Assembly (NCBI GenBank): GCA_017993715.1
Contig: JAGOME010000018.1
Location: 1-58,569, forward strand
Length of the DNA: 58,569 nucleotides
From: Phycicoccus sp.
Lineage (GTDB): Bacteria; Actinomycetota; Actinomycetes; Actinomycetales; Dermatophilaceae
Reading direction: 5' to 3'
The notes beneath the pieces were generated by a model, which was not told the origin of the DNA, did no database searches, and saw only the letters and a list, made by a program, of their open reading frames with translations. Both the position numbers and the translations under genes were made by a program. Below are positions 16,746 to 24,301 of this stretch, one piece after another; positions within the stretch are counted from its first letter, which is position 1; every line of letters begins with the position of its first letter.

Positions 16746-17777
16746 TCACCGCCGTCGAGTGGAGGCACGCGCGACTAACTCCGGCAGGAACTCCACTTGC
16801 TCGTGCACGTGCTCGGGATTGTCGGACTCGTCAAGCAGGAGCCGTGCGGCTGCCCGCCCCAACTCGCGGCGGGGCTGGCGGACCGAGGTGAGTGGCACCG
16901 CGGCGGCCGCGGCGAACTCGATGTCGTCGTAGCCCACGACGGCGAGGTCCCCGGGCACGGAGATCCCCAACTCGACGCAGCTCTGGAGCAGCCCAAGGGC
17001 GACCAGATCATTGCCGCAGAACGCTGCCGTCGGCCGTGACGCCGCCGGCAGGCCCGCGATCCGGGCGCCCGCTGCCCGTCCTTCGCCGACGGTCAGCGCC
17101 TCGGTCCACAGGGCCGTCAGGTCGGCGGGGGGCAGCCCAGCCGCGGCCATGGCCTGACCGGCCCCCTGGTGACGGTCGGCCACCTGTCCGATCCGTGCTG
17201 GGCCTCCGACGAAGGCGATCCGTCGATGCCCGAGCTCGATGAGGTGCGCGACGGCGAGCTGTCCGCCAAGGCGGTCGTCGACGGACACCGAGCAATGCGT
17301 CTTCCCCGCGCGGGTGCGGTCCACCAACACGATCGGCAGGCCGCGCGCGGTCGCCTCGTCCAATCGGGCGTCGTCCGGGTCGACCGGGGTGATCAGCACG
17401 CCCTGGACTCGCTGCTCCTCCAGTCGCGTCAGGTAGGAGGCCTCCCGGGCCGCCTCCTGGTGGCTGTTGCACAGAAAGACCGACAGGTCGGCTGCCTCGG
17501 CGACGTCCTCGACCCCGAGCGCGACATCGGTGAAGAAGGGGTTGGCCGCGTCGAGCACGACGAAGGCGATTGTGCTGCTGCGTCCGGCCCGCAGCTGGCG
17601 GGCCTGCTCGTTGCGGACGAACCCCAACTGGGTCATGGCGTCATGGACCTTGCGGCGGGTCTTGTCGCTGACCAGGTCGGGACGATTGAGCACATTGGAG
17701 ACGGTCCCCAGCGAGACCCCGGCCAGGGCGGCCACATCCTTGACGCTGGCGGATCGGGGGGATGGCGCGGCGCGCAC
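16746..17777 (-). CDS. LacI-family repressor of the rhamnose operon
   Basis: The 343-aa regulator has the LacI helix-turn-helix and hinge (SVKDVAALAGVSLGTVSNVLNRPDLVSDKTRRKV, residues 11-44), then a periplasmic-binding-protein-like sensor domain (DAANPFFTDVALGVEDVAEAAD, and GYDDIEFAAAAAVPLTSVRQP near the C-terminus). The GTG at 17777 is chosen because GAGGAGG lies six bases upstream; the longer frame from a TTG would begin inside an operator-like palindrome. Divergent orientation to the rhamnose genes and two palindromes in the shared gap make it the probable local repressor, with L-rhamnose or a catabolite as inducer. Confidence 0.88.
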   Translation of the reverse strand: MRAAPSPRSASVKDVAALAGVSLGTVSNVLNRPDLVSDKTRRKVHDAMTQLGFVRNEQARQLRAGRSSTIAFVVLDAANPFFTDVALGVEDVAEAADLSVFLCNSHQEAAREASYLTRLEEQRVQGVLITPVDPDDARLDEATARGLPIVLVDRTRAGKTHCSVSVDDRLGGQLAVAHLIELGHRRIAFVGGPARIGQVADRHQGAGQAMAAAGLPPADLTALWTEALTVGEGRAAGARIAGLPAASRPTAAFCGNDLVALGLLQSCVELGISVPGDLAVVGYDDIEFAAAAAVPLTSVRQPRRELGRAAARLLLDESDNPEHVHEQVEFLPELVARASTRRR

Positions 17778-17797
17778 GGGGACCTCCTCGACCTGGC

Positions 17798-17812
17798 ATT
17801 GAAACGTCAAAT
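17798..17812. promoter_or_regulatory. operator-like site 1 (ATTGAAACGTCAAAT) near the repressor gene
   Basis: The sequence shares ATTGAAAC with the stronger palindrome at 17929 and lies 20 nt upstream of the repressor start codon. It is a plausible autoregulatory site. Confidence 0.5.
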
Positions 17813-17890
17813 CCCACGACGTCTCGGCTCAGTGGCCAGTCTGTCTCGACAAACCCTTCAGACGCAACATGGTCCGTGGAAGAGCAACCC

Positions 17891-17920
17891 TTGACGTCCC
17901 CTTATGGTCACCCCTATAGT
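17891..17920 (+). promoter_or_regulatory. sigma-70-type promoter of the rhamnose operon (TTGACG-18-TATAGT)
   Basis: TTGACG at 17891-17896 and TATAGT at 17915-17920 are separated by 18 bp, the best canonical promoter in the window. The predicted start lies next to the operator palindrome. Confidence 0.75.
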
Positions 17921-17928
17921 CATCCGAA

Positions 17929-17944
17929 ATTGAAACCTTTCAAT
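17929..17944. promoter_or_regulatory. operator-like site 2, palindrome ATTGAAA-CC-TTTCAAT
   Basis: A perfect 7+7 bp inverted repeat begins 8 nt after the -10 box. A dimer of the LacI-type protein bound here would cover the transcription start. Confidence 0.7.
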
Positions 17945-17972
17945 CTCCTTTCAACGATGTGAGGACGTGACG

Positions 17973-19487
17973 ATGGCCGGCGACAGCCCAGCTGCCACGC
18001 TCGAACTGAGGGCGGTGACCAAGGCGTTCGGACCGGTCGTGGCCCTGCGGTCCGGAACCCTGCGGGCACTGCCCGGCTCCATCCACGCCCTGGTCGGGGA
18101 GAACGGCGCCGGCAAGTCCACGCTCATCAAGATCGCGGCGGGCGTGCATCGGCGCGACGGCGGCGACATGCTCCTCGGCGGGGAGTCCGTCGATTTCGGG
18201 TCCACCGCCGAGTCCAAGGCCGCCGGGATCGCCGTCATCTACCAGGAGCCCACGCTCTTCCCAGACCTGTCGGTCACCGAGAACATCTTCATGGGCCGAC
18301 AGATCCTCGGTGCCGGTCGTCGCATCGACCGCCAGGCGATGTATGCCGAGGCGCAAGAGCTCTTCCGGGGCCTTGGGGTGGACCTCGACCCGCGCCGTCC
18401 CGCGCTGGGGCTCTCGATCGCCGACCAGCAGATCATCGAGATCGCCAAGGCCATCTCCCTCGATGCCCGCGTGCTCATCATGGACGAGCCGACCGCGGCG
18501 CTCAGCGGCGTGGAGGTCGAGCGACTGTTCACCGTCGCCCGCCGCCTGCGCGACGAGGGCCGCGCTCTCGTCTTCATCTCCCACCGCTTCGATGAGGTCT
18601 TTGCCCTCTGCGACACCGTCACTGTGATGCGGGACGGTGAGTATGTCGACACCGTGCCCATCGCCGACACCACCGTTGACGCCATCGTCTCGCTCATGGT
18701 CGGCCGCGAGGTGTCCGAGCTCTTTCCCAAGGTGCCCTCGACCCCGGGCGACCTGGTCCTCGAGGTCAGCGGACTGACCTCGGCCGGGATCTTCCACGAC
18801 GTCTCCTTCATCGTCCGCGCCGGCGAGATCGTCGGCCTGGCCGGACTCGTCGGTGCCGGCCGCAGTGAGATCGCCCGGGCCATCTTCGGCGTCGACGGCT
18901 ATGACCGGGGCACGGTGACGCTGGGCGGCCGTCGCCTGCGGCGCCGCGACCCCGCGGACTCCATCGCGGCCGGTCTGGCCTTCATCCCCGAGGACCGTCG
19001 CCAGCAGGGACTGATCCCTGATGCGTCGGTGGCGCACAACATCGCCGGAGTGATCCGGACCCGTCTGACCAAGGTCGGACTGATCACCCAGGCCGCCGAG
19101 AATGCCGCCGCCCGCACGTGGGCCGCGCGCCTCGAGGTCAAGACGGCGTCACTGGACATGCTCGCCCGCACCATGAGCGGCGGCAACCAGCAAAAGGTCG
19201 TCATCGCCAAATGGCTCGCCACCGAGCCCACCCTCCTGATCATCGACGAGCCCACCCGAGGCATCGACGTCGGAACCAAGGCCGAGGTGCACCGTCTGCT
19301 CTCCGAGCTGGCCAGCCAAGGCATGGCGGTGCTGATGATCTCCTCCGAGCTGCCCGAGGTCATCGGCATGGCCGACCGGGTCCTGGTGGTCTGCGAGGGC
19401 CGTCTCACGGCCGACCTCCCACGCGACCAGGCCACACCCGAAGCCGTCATGAAGGCCGCCACCCACACGGACGAGGTACTGGCATGA
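17973..19487 (+). CDS. rhaT: sugar ABC transporter ATP-binding protein (rhamnose)
   Basis: The product is a double-ATPase subunit of about 504 aa, of the carbohydrate-uptake CUT2 type. The N-terminal half has Walker A GENGAGKST, signature LGLSIADQQ-type and Walker B VLIMDEPTAAL. The C-terminal half has a degenerate Walker A (GLVGAGRSE), LARTMSGGNQQKVVIAKWLA and LLIIDEPTRGID. It energises import through the two permeases encoded next. The ATG at 17973 is preferred over the GTG at 17967 because GAGG is 8 nt upstream of it. The stop overlaps the permease start. Confidence 0.92.
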   Translation: MAGDSPAATLELRAVTKAFGPVVALRSGTLRALPGSIHALVGENGAGKSTLIKIAAGVHRRDGGDMLLGGESVDFGSTAESKAAGIAVIYQEPTLFPDLSVTENIFMGRQILGAGRRIDRQAMYAEAQELFRGLGVDLDPRRPALGLSIADQQIIEIAKAISLDARVLIMDEPTAALSGVEVERLFTVARRLRDEGRALVFISHRFDEVFALCDTVTVMRDGEYVDTVPIADTTVDAIVSLMVGREVSELFPKVPSTPGDLVLEVSGLTSAGIFHDVSFIVRAGEIVGLAGLVGAGRSEIARAIFGVDGYDRGTVTLGGRRLRRRDPADSIAAGLAFIPEDRRQQGLIPDASVAHNIAGVIRTRLTKVGLITQAAENAAARTWAARLEVKTASLDMLARTMSGGNQQKVVIAKWLATEPTLLIIDEPTRGIDVGTKAEVHRLLSELASQGMAVLMISSELPEVIGMADRVLVVCEGRLTADLPRDQATPEAVMKAATHTDEVLA

Positions 19488-20554
19488 CCCCCCCACTCGA
19501 CACGCCCGTCCATGAGGAGGCCGCACCCGAGGTGCTCCTGCACCCCTCTGAGATGTCCCGAGGGCGCCGCTGGCTGGCCACGCTCCTGCGCTCCCGCGAG
19601 TTGTCGATCCTGCTCGTCCTGCTCGCCGTCATCGCCGTTGCCACGATCAAGACGCCGAGCTTCCTGTTCAGCGGCAACAGCTGGCGCGACCTGCTGCTGA
19701 CGCCCTCGATCCTCATCCTGCTAGCCGTCGGCCAGGCCGTGGTGATCATCACCCGCAACGTCGACCTCTCGGTCGGCTCCGTCCTTGGGCTCACGGCCTA
19801 CCTCACCGGCCGCTTGTTCATCGACCATCCCGGCCTGCCCCTCATCGCCGTCATCCTCATCGGGGTGCTCGCCGGCGCCCTCCTCGGTCTGGTCAACGGA
19901 CTCCTCGTCGGCTTTGGGAGGGTCCCCGCCCTGGTCATCACCCTGGGAACCCTCTACATCTACCGCGGCATCGTCCTGACCTGGGCCGGGAGCGACCGGA
20001 TCAACGCCTCGGACCTGCCCCGCGACTTCCTCGCCCTCGGGACCAAGCAGGTGCTCACCCTCCCTGTCCTCTTCCTCATGGCGCTCGCCGTGCTGGTGGC
20101 CGTCGGCTATCACCTACACACCGCCCGCAGCGGCCGCGAGCTGTACGCCATCGGCTCCGACCCCGACGCCGCCGTCCTCTACGGCCTGCGGGTCCGGCGC
20201 CGGGTCACGTCGGCATTCGTCCTCAGTGGTGCCCTCGCCGGGCTAGCCGGTGTCGTATTCGCCGCCCGCTACGGGACCGTCAGCTCCGAAGCCGGCTCCG
20301 GCATCGAGCTGCAGGCCGTCGCCGCCGTCGTCGTCGGCGGGGTCGCGATCTTCGGGGGCAGCGGCACCGTGTGGGGGGCCGCCCTCGGCGCGGTGCTCCT
20401 GGTGACGATCAACCGCGCCCTGCCCATCGTCGGGATCCCCGACTTCTGGCAGCAGGCCCTCGTCGGCGCCCTGATCCTCAGCGCCATCGTGCTGGACCGG
20501 GTCCTGGCCGTCCGCCGAGCCCGCCAACTCATCGAAAGCAGGGATGACGCATGA
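19484..20554 (+). CDS. rhaP: sugar ABC transporter permease (rhamnose)
   Basis: The 356-aa inner-membrane subunit has about eight to ten hydrophobic segments and the CUT2 permease signature region around NVDLSVGSVLGLTAYLTG and the loop with GGVAIFGGSGTVWGA. The ATG overlaps the ATPase stop (ATGA), and its own stop overlaps the next ATG, so all three membrane-complex genes are coupled. Confidence 0.9.
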   Translation: MTPPLDTPVHEEAAPEVLLHPSEMSRGRRWLATLLRSRELSILLVLLAVIAVATIKTPSFLFSGNSWRDLLLTPSILILLAVGQAVVIITRNVDLSVGSVLGLTAYLTGRLFIDHPGLPLIAVILIGVLAGALLGLVNGLLVGFGRVPALVITLGTLYIYRGIVLTWAGSDRINASDLPRDFLALGTKQVLTLPVLFLMALAVLVAVGYHLHTARSGRELYAIGSDPDAAVLYGLRVRRRVTSAFVLSGALAGLAGVVFAARYGTVSSEAGSGIELQAVAAVVVGGVAIFGGSGTVWGAALGAVLLVTINRALPIVGIPDFWQQALVGALILSAIVLDRVLAVRRARQLIESRDDA

Positions 20555-21588
20555 CCCGCACCTACGCCGACTACGCCCAGCCGTGGTGGCAGCGTCTGGT
20601 GATCAACCGCGAGACCGCCATGCTCGCCCTCCTCATCGGCCTGGTGGTCTGGGCTGTGGCCAACGTCGTCTACTTCGGGACGACGCTGACCATGACCTAC
20701 CTGCTGCTCGACACCGCCCCCGTGCTGCTCATCGCCTTGCCGATGACCATGGTCATCGTGACCGGCGAGATCGACCTCTCGGTCGCCAGCGTCGTCGGCC
20801 TGAGCAGCGTGCTTGTCGGTGACCTGTACCGAGCCGGCTTCTCCATCCCCGTGGCCGGTGCGGTCGCGCTGCTCGCCGGACTGGCCTGCGGCGCACTCAA
20901 CGGGTATCTCGTCGCCTATCTCGGCCTGCCCTCCCTCGCCGTCACCATCGGCACCCTCGCGCTGTTCCGGGGCTTGGCGGTGGGGCTGCTCGGCACGACC
21001 GCCGTCACCGACTTCCCGTCCCAGTGGACGCAGTTGGCGACCTCCGAGGTGGGCTCGAGCGGCATTCCGCTCATCACCATCGTCTTCCTCGTCCTCGCCG
21101 CGGCCTTCGTCCTGTTGCTGCAGTACACGCCATTCGGTCGCGGGGTTTACGACATCGGCCTGAGCAAGGAAGCGGCCCTGTTCAGCGGGGTGAACGTCCG
21201 GCGCACCAGCTTCATCCTGTTCCTCCTGACGGGCGTGGTCTCCGCTTTCGCCGGCATCTACTTCACGTTGCGGTTCGGCAGCGCCCGCGGGGACAACGCG
21301 ACCGGCCTGGAGCTCCAGGTCATCGCCGCCGTCCTGTTGGGAGGCGTCTCCATCTTCGGGGGGCGCGGCCGGCTGTTCGGCGTCGTCATCGGTGTGCTGC
21401 TCATCGGCACGATCTCCAGCGCCCTGCGCCTGCAGGGCGTGACCGTCAATGTCATCAACATCATCATCGGCGCACTCCTCATCATCTCGGTGATGTCCAC
21501 CAGCGTCCTGGCCTGGAAACCCCGTCTGGCCAGGCGAAAGTCCTCGGGCCCCAGCCCACAGTCGACGTCCTCCGGCGTCGGATCCTAA
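20551..21588 (+). CDS. rhaQ: sugar ABC transporter permease (rhamnose)
   Basis: The 345-aa second CUT2 permease has GEIDLSVASVVGLSSVLVG, GGVSIFGGRGRLFGVVIG and around ten hydrophobic stretches. A polar C-terminal tail (RRKSSGPSPQSTSSGVGS) should be cytoplasmic. Having two different permeases with one double ATPase and one binding protein is the rhaSTPQ arrangement of rhamnose importers. Confidence 0.9.
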   Translation: MTRTYADYAQPWWQRLVINRETAMLALLIGLVVWAVANVVYFGTTLTMTYLLLDTAPVLLIALPMTMVIVTGEIDLSVASVVGLSSVLVGDLYRAGFSIPVAGAVALLAGLACGALNGYLVAYLGLPSLAVTIGTLALFRGLAVGLLGTTAVTDFPSQWTQLATSEVGSSGIPLITIVFLVLAAAFVLLLQYTPFGRGVYDIGLSKEAALFSGVNVRRTSFILFLLTGVVSAFAGIYFTLRFGSARGDNATGLELQVIAAVLLGGVSIFGGRGRLFGVVIGVLLIGTISSALRLQGVTVNVINIIIGALLIISVMSTSVLAWKPRLARRKSSGPSPQSTSSGVGS

Positions 21589-21600
21589 GAAAGGTCGACC

Positions 21601-22644
21601 ATGAAGTTGCTCTCCACGCGAGGTGGTGCCCTCGTGGCAGCCGCCATGATCGGGGCCCTCAGCCTCACGGCTTGTGGCAATGCCACGGATGCGGCCACGT
21701 CCACGTCCGATGGCAGCGCGAGCGCGGCCGCGCCCCTCACCGTCACCTTCCTGCCCAAGAACCTGGGCAACCCCTACTTCGACACCAGCGACGCCGGTGG
21801 CAAGAAGGCGGTCGAGGAGTTCGGCGGGACCTACTCCGAGGTCGGGCCCCAGACCGGGAGCCCGGACGCGCAGGTGCAGTACATCAACACCGCGGCCCAG
21901 CAGCGCACCAGCGCCCTGGTCGTCTCGGCCAACGACCCCAAGGCCATCTGCGACGCCCTGAACCAGGCCCGCGACGGCGGCACCAAGGTCGTCACCTTCG
22001 ACTCCGACACCGACCCCACCTGTCGTGACCTGTACGTGAACCAGGCCACCGCGGAGGGCATTGCCAAGGTCCAGGTCGACCTGGTCACCAAGGCCATCGG
22101 GGACACCGGCGAGGTCGCCATTCTTAGCGCCAGCGCCAACGCGACGAACCAGAACGCCTGGATCGACCTGATGAAGAAGGACCTCGAGGCCAATCACCCG
22201 AACGTCAAGCTCGTCGACGTCGTCTACGGCAACGACGACGACCAGACCTCCTTCGACAAGACCGCCGCCCTGCTGCAGTCCCACCCGGACCTCAAGGGCA
22301 TCGTCTCGCCGACCACGGTCGGGATCTCGGCTGCCGCCCGATACCTCTCGACCTCCGACAAGAAGGGGCAGGTCTACCTCACCGGCCTCGGGACCCCGAA
22401 CCAGATGCGGGAGTTCGTCAAGGACGGCACCGTCAAGGAGTTCGCCCTGTGGAACCCCGGTGACCTGGGGTACCTGGCCGCCTTCGCCGCCAAGGCGCTC
22501 GCCGAGGGCACCATCACCGGCGCCGAGGGCGACACCTTCGAGGCCGGCTCGCTCGGCTCCTTCACGGTCGGTGCCGACAGCGTCGTGCTGCTCGGCGACC
22601 CCTTCGTGTTCACCGCGGAGAACATCGACCAGTTCAACTTCTGA
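21601..22644 (+). CDS. rhaS: rhamnose ABC transporter substrate-binding lipoprotein
   Basis: The 347-aa protein starts with a lipoprotein signal (MKLLSTRGGALVAAAMIGAL, lipobox SLTAC with the cysteine at about residue 23) and continues with a type-1 periplasmic binding fold (TVTFLPKNLGNPYFDTSDAG, ALVVSANDPKAICDAL, VTFDSDTDPTCRDLYVNQ). It should sit on the outer face of the membrane and deliver L-rhamnose to the two permeases. AGAAAGG precedes the ATG. A long hairpin follows the gene, as is common after highly expressed binding-protein genes. Confidence 0.92.
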   Translation: MKLLSTRGGALVAAAMIGALSLTACGNATDAATSTSDGSASAAAPLTVTFLPKNLGNPYFDTSDAGGKKAVEEFGGTYSEVGPQTGSPDAQVQYINTAAQQRTSALVVSANDPKAICDALNQARDGGTKVVTFDSDTDPTCRDLYVNQATAEGIAKVQVDLVTKAIGDTGEVAILSASANATNQNAWIDLMKKDLEANHPNVKLVDVVYGNDDDQTSFDKTAALLQSHPDLKGIVSPTTVGISAAARYLSTSDKKGQVYLTGLGTPNQMREFVKDGTVKEFALWNPGDLGYLAAFAAKALAEGTITGAEGDTFEAGSLGSFTVGADSVVLLGDPFVFTAENIDQFNF

Positions 22645-22650
22645 CGGCGC

Positions 22651-22684
22651 TGCCGGTCGGCGGGCTCGCACCCGCCGACCGGCA
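22651..22684 (+). terminator. 14-bp perfect hairpin between the binding-protein gene and rhaM
   Basis: TGCCGGTCGGCGGG at 22651-22664 pairs perfectly with 22671-22684 around a six-base loop, starting 6 nt after the rhaS stop codon. No T-run follows, so partial termination or mRNA 3'-end stabilisation is likelier than full termination, because the downstream catabolic genes have no other visible promoter. Confidence 0.65.
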
Positions 22685-22767
22685 CCCCCAAACCGGTACC
22701 TCCCCTGTCGCACACCAGTTTCTCCCCCACCTTCGCCCACCACCCTTCCGCAGAAACGGAGCCCCCG

Positions 22768-23136
22768 ATGACTCGCGTGTGCTTCCAGCTCCAGGTGCGT
22801 CCCGACCGCATCGAGGAGTACAAGGAGCGCCATGCCGCGGTGTGGCCCGAGATGCTGCGCGCCCTGAGGGACACCGGCTGGTCGGACTACTCCCTCTTCC
22901 TGCGCCCGGACGGGCTGCTCATCGGCTATCTCGTGACCCCGTCCCTGCGGGCCGCTCAGGCGGGGATGGCCGCGACCGAGGTCAATGCCCGCTGGCAGGC
23001 CGAGATGGCCGAGTACTTCGTGGACCTCGCCGGAGCGAGCCCGGACACCGGATTCATCCAGCTCGAAGAGATCTTCAACCTCGAGGACCAGTTGGCCGTC
23101 CTCGCACCCGATGACCCAGGAAGTGACCTGACATGA
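22768..23136 (+). CDS. rhaM: L-rhamnose mutarotase
   Basis: The 122-aa protein begins MTRVCFQLQVRPDRIEEYKERHAAVWPEML, the signature of RhaM/RhaU mutarotases that interconvert alpha- and beta-L-rhamnopyranose. The catalytic histidine of the 'RHAAVWPEM' segment is present. GGAG precedes the ATG, and the stop overlaps the isomerase ATG. Confidence 0.93.
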   Translation: MTRVCFQLQVRPDRIEEYKERHAAVWPEMLRALRDTGWSDYSLFLRPDGLLIGYLVTPSLRAAQAGMAATEVNARWQAEMAEYFVDLAGASPDTGFIQLEEIFNLEDQLAVLAPDDPGSDLT

Positions 23137-24299
23137 CAGTGGCCTTTGGCGATATCGCCACCCGGCTGGACGAGCTCGCGATCGAGGTCCCGTCGTGGGC
23201 CTACGGCAACTCCGGCACCCGTTTCAAGGTCTTCGGATCGCCGGGAACACCGCGGACGATCCAAGAGAAGATCGCCGATGCCGCTGCGGTGCACCGCTTC
23301 ACCGGTCTGGCCCCCAGCGTGGCACTGCATATCCCGTGGGATCGGGTTGACGACTATGGCGCCCTGGCGGCCTACGCCGCCGACCTCGGTATGAGCCTCG
23401 GGACGATCAACAGCAACACCTTCCAGGACGACGACTTCAAGCTCGGATCCCTCACCAACGCCGATCCCGCGGTGCGGCGCAAGGCGATCGAGCACAACCT
23501 CGACTGCATTGAGATCATGAACGCCACCGGGTCACGGGACCTGAAGATCTGGTTGGCCGACGGGACGAACTACCCCGGACAAGGCGACATCCGGGCCCGT
23601 CAGGACTGGCTGGCGGAGGGCCTTGCCGAGATCTACTCCCAGATCAGCGAGGACCAGCGGCTGGTCCTGGAGTACAAGTTCTTCGAGCCGGCCTTCTACC
23701 ACACCGATGTGCCGGACTGGGGGACGGCGCACGCGCACGTGGCCGCTCTCGGTGACCGGGCCGTGGTGTGCCTGGACACCGGCCATCACGCTCCTGGCAC
23801 GAACATCGAGTTCATCGTCGCCCAGCTGCTGCGCTTGGGGAAGCTGGGGTCGTTCGACTTCAACAGCCGCTTCTATGCCGATGACGACCTCATTGTGGGC
23901 GCCGCCGACCCTTTCCAGCTGTTCCGGATCCTGGTCGAGGTGGTGCGCGGTGGCGGGTTCGGGGCGGGCTCCGATGTCGCTCTCATGCTCGACCAGTGCC
24001 ACAACATCGAGAAGAAGGTGCCGGGCCAGATCCGCTCCGTCCTCAACGTGCAGGAGATGACAGCCCGCGCGCTCCTCCTTGACACCGCAGCGCTGCAGCG
24101 CGCCCGCGATGACGGAGACGTGTTGTCCGCCAACGAGATCTTCATGGACGCCTTCTATACCGATGTGCGCGCAGATCTCGCCCGCTGGCGCGAGGAGCGC
24201 GGACTCCCAGCGGACCCGATGCGGGCCTTCGCCGTCAGCGGCTACCAGGAATCGATCGAGGCGGACCGCGTCGGCGGCGCCCAGGCAGGATGGAACTGA
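23133..24299 (+). CDS. rhaI: L-rhamnose isomerase (RhaI type)
   Basis: The 388-aa TIM-barrel isomerase converts L-rhamnose to L-rhamnulose using Mn2+. It shows ALHIPWDRVDDYGALAAYA, LEYKFFEPAFYHTDVPDWGTA with the metal-binding glutamate, CLDTGHHAPGTNIE and FDFNSRFYADDDLIVGAADPF. These are hallmarks of the actinobacterial/Pseudomonas RhaI group rather than E. coli RhaA. It overlaps rhaM by 4 nt. Confidence 0.92.
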   Translation: MTVAFGDIATRLDELAIEVPSWAYGNSGTRFKVFGSPGTPRTIQEKIADAAAVHRFTGLAPSVALHIPWDRVDDYGALAAYAADLGMSLGTINSNTFQDDDFKLGSLTNADPAVRRKAIEHNLDCIEIMNATGSRDLKIWLADGTNYPGQGDIRARQDWLAEGLAEIYSQISEDQRLVLEYKFFEPAFYHTDVPDWGTAHAHVAALGDRAVVCLDTGHHAPGTNIEFIVAQLLRLGKLGSFDFNSRFYADDDLIVGAADPFQLFRILVEVVRGGGFGAGSDVALMLDQCHNIEKKVPGQIRSVLNVQEMTARALLLDTAALQRARDDGDVLSANEIFMDAFYTDVRADLARWREERGLPADPMRAFAVSGYQESIEADRVGGAQAGWN

Positions 24300-24301
24300 C
24301 C

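Noticed and set aside
20269-22833. 854-aa open frame on the minus strand across the rhamnose transporter genes
   Set aside because: It is antisense to three well-recognised transporter genes, has no domain and owes its length to GC-rich codon bias.
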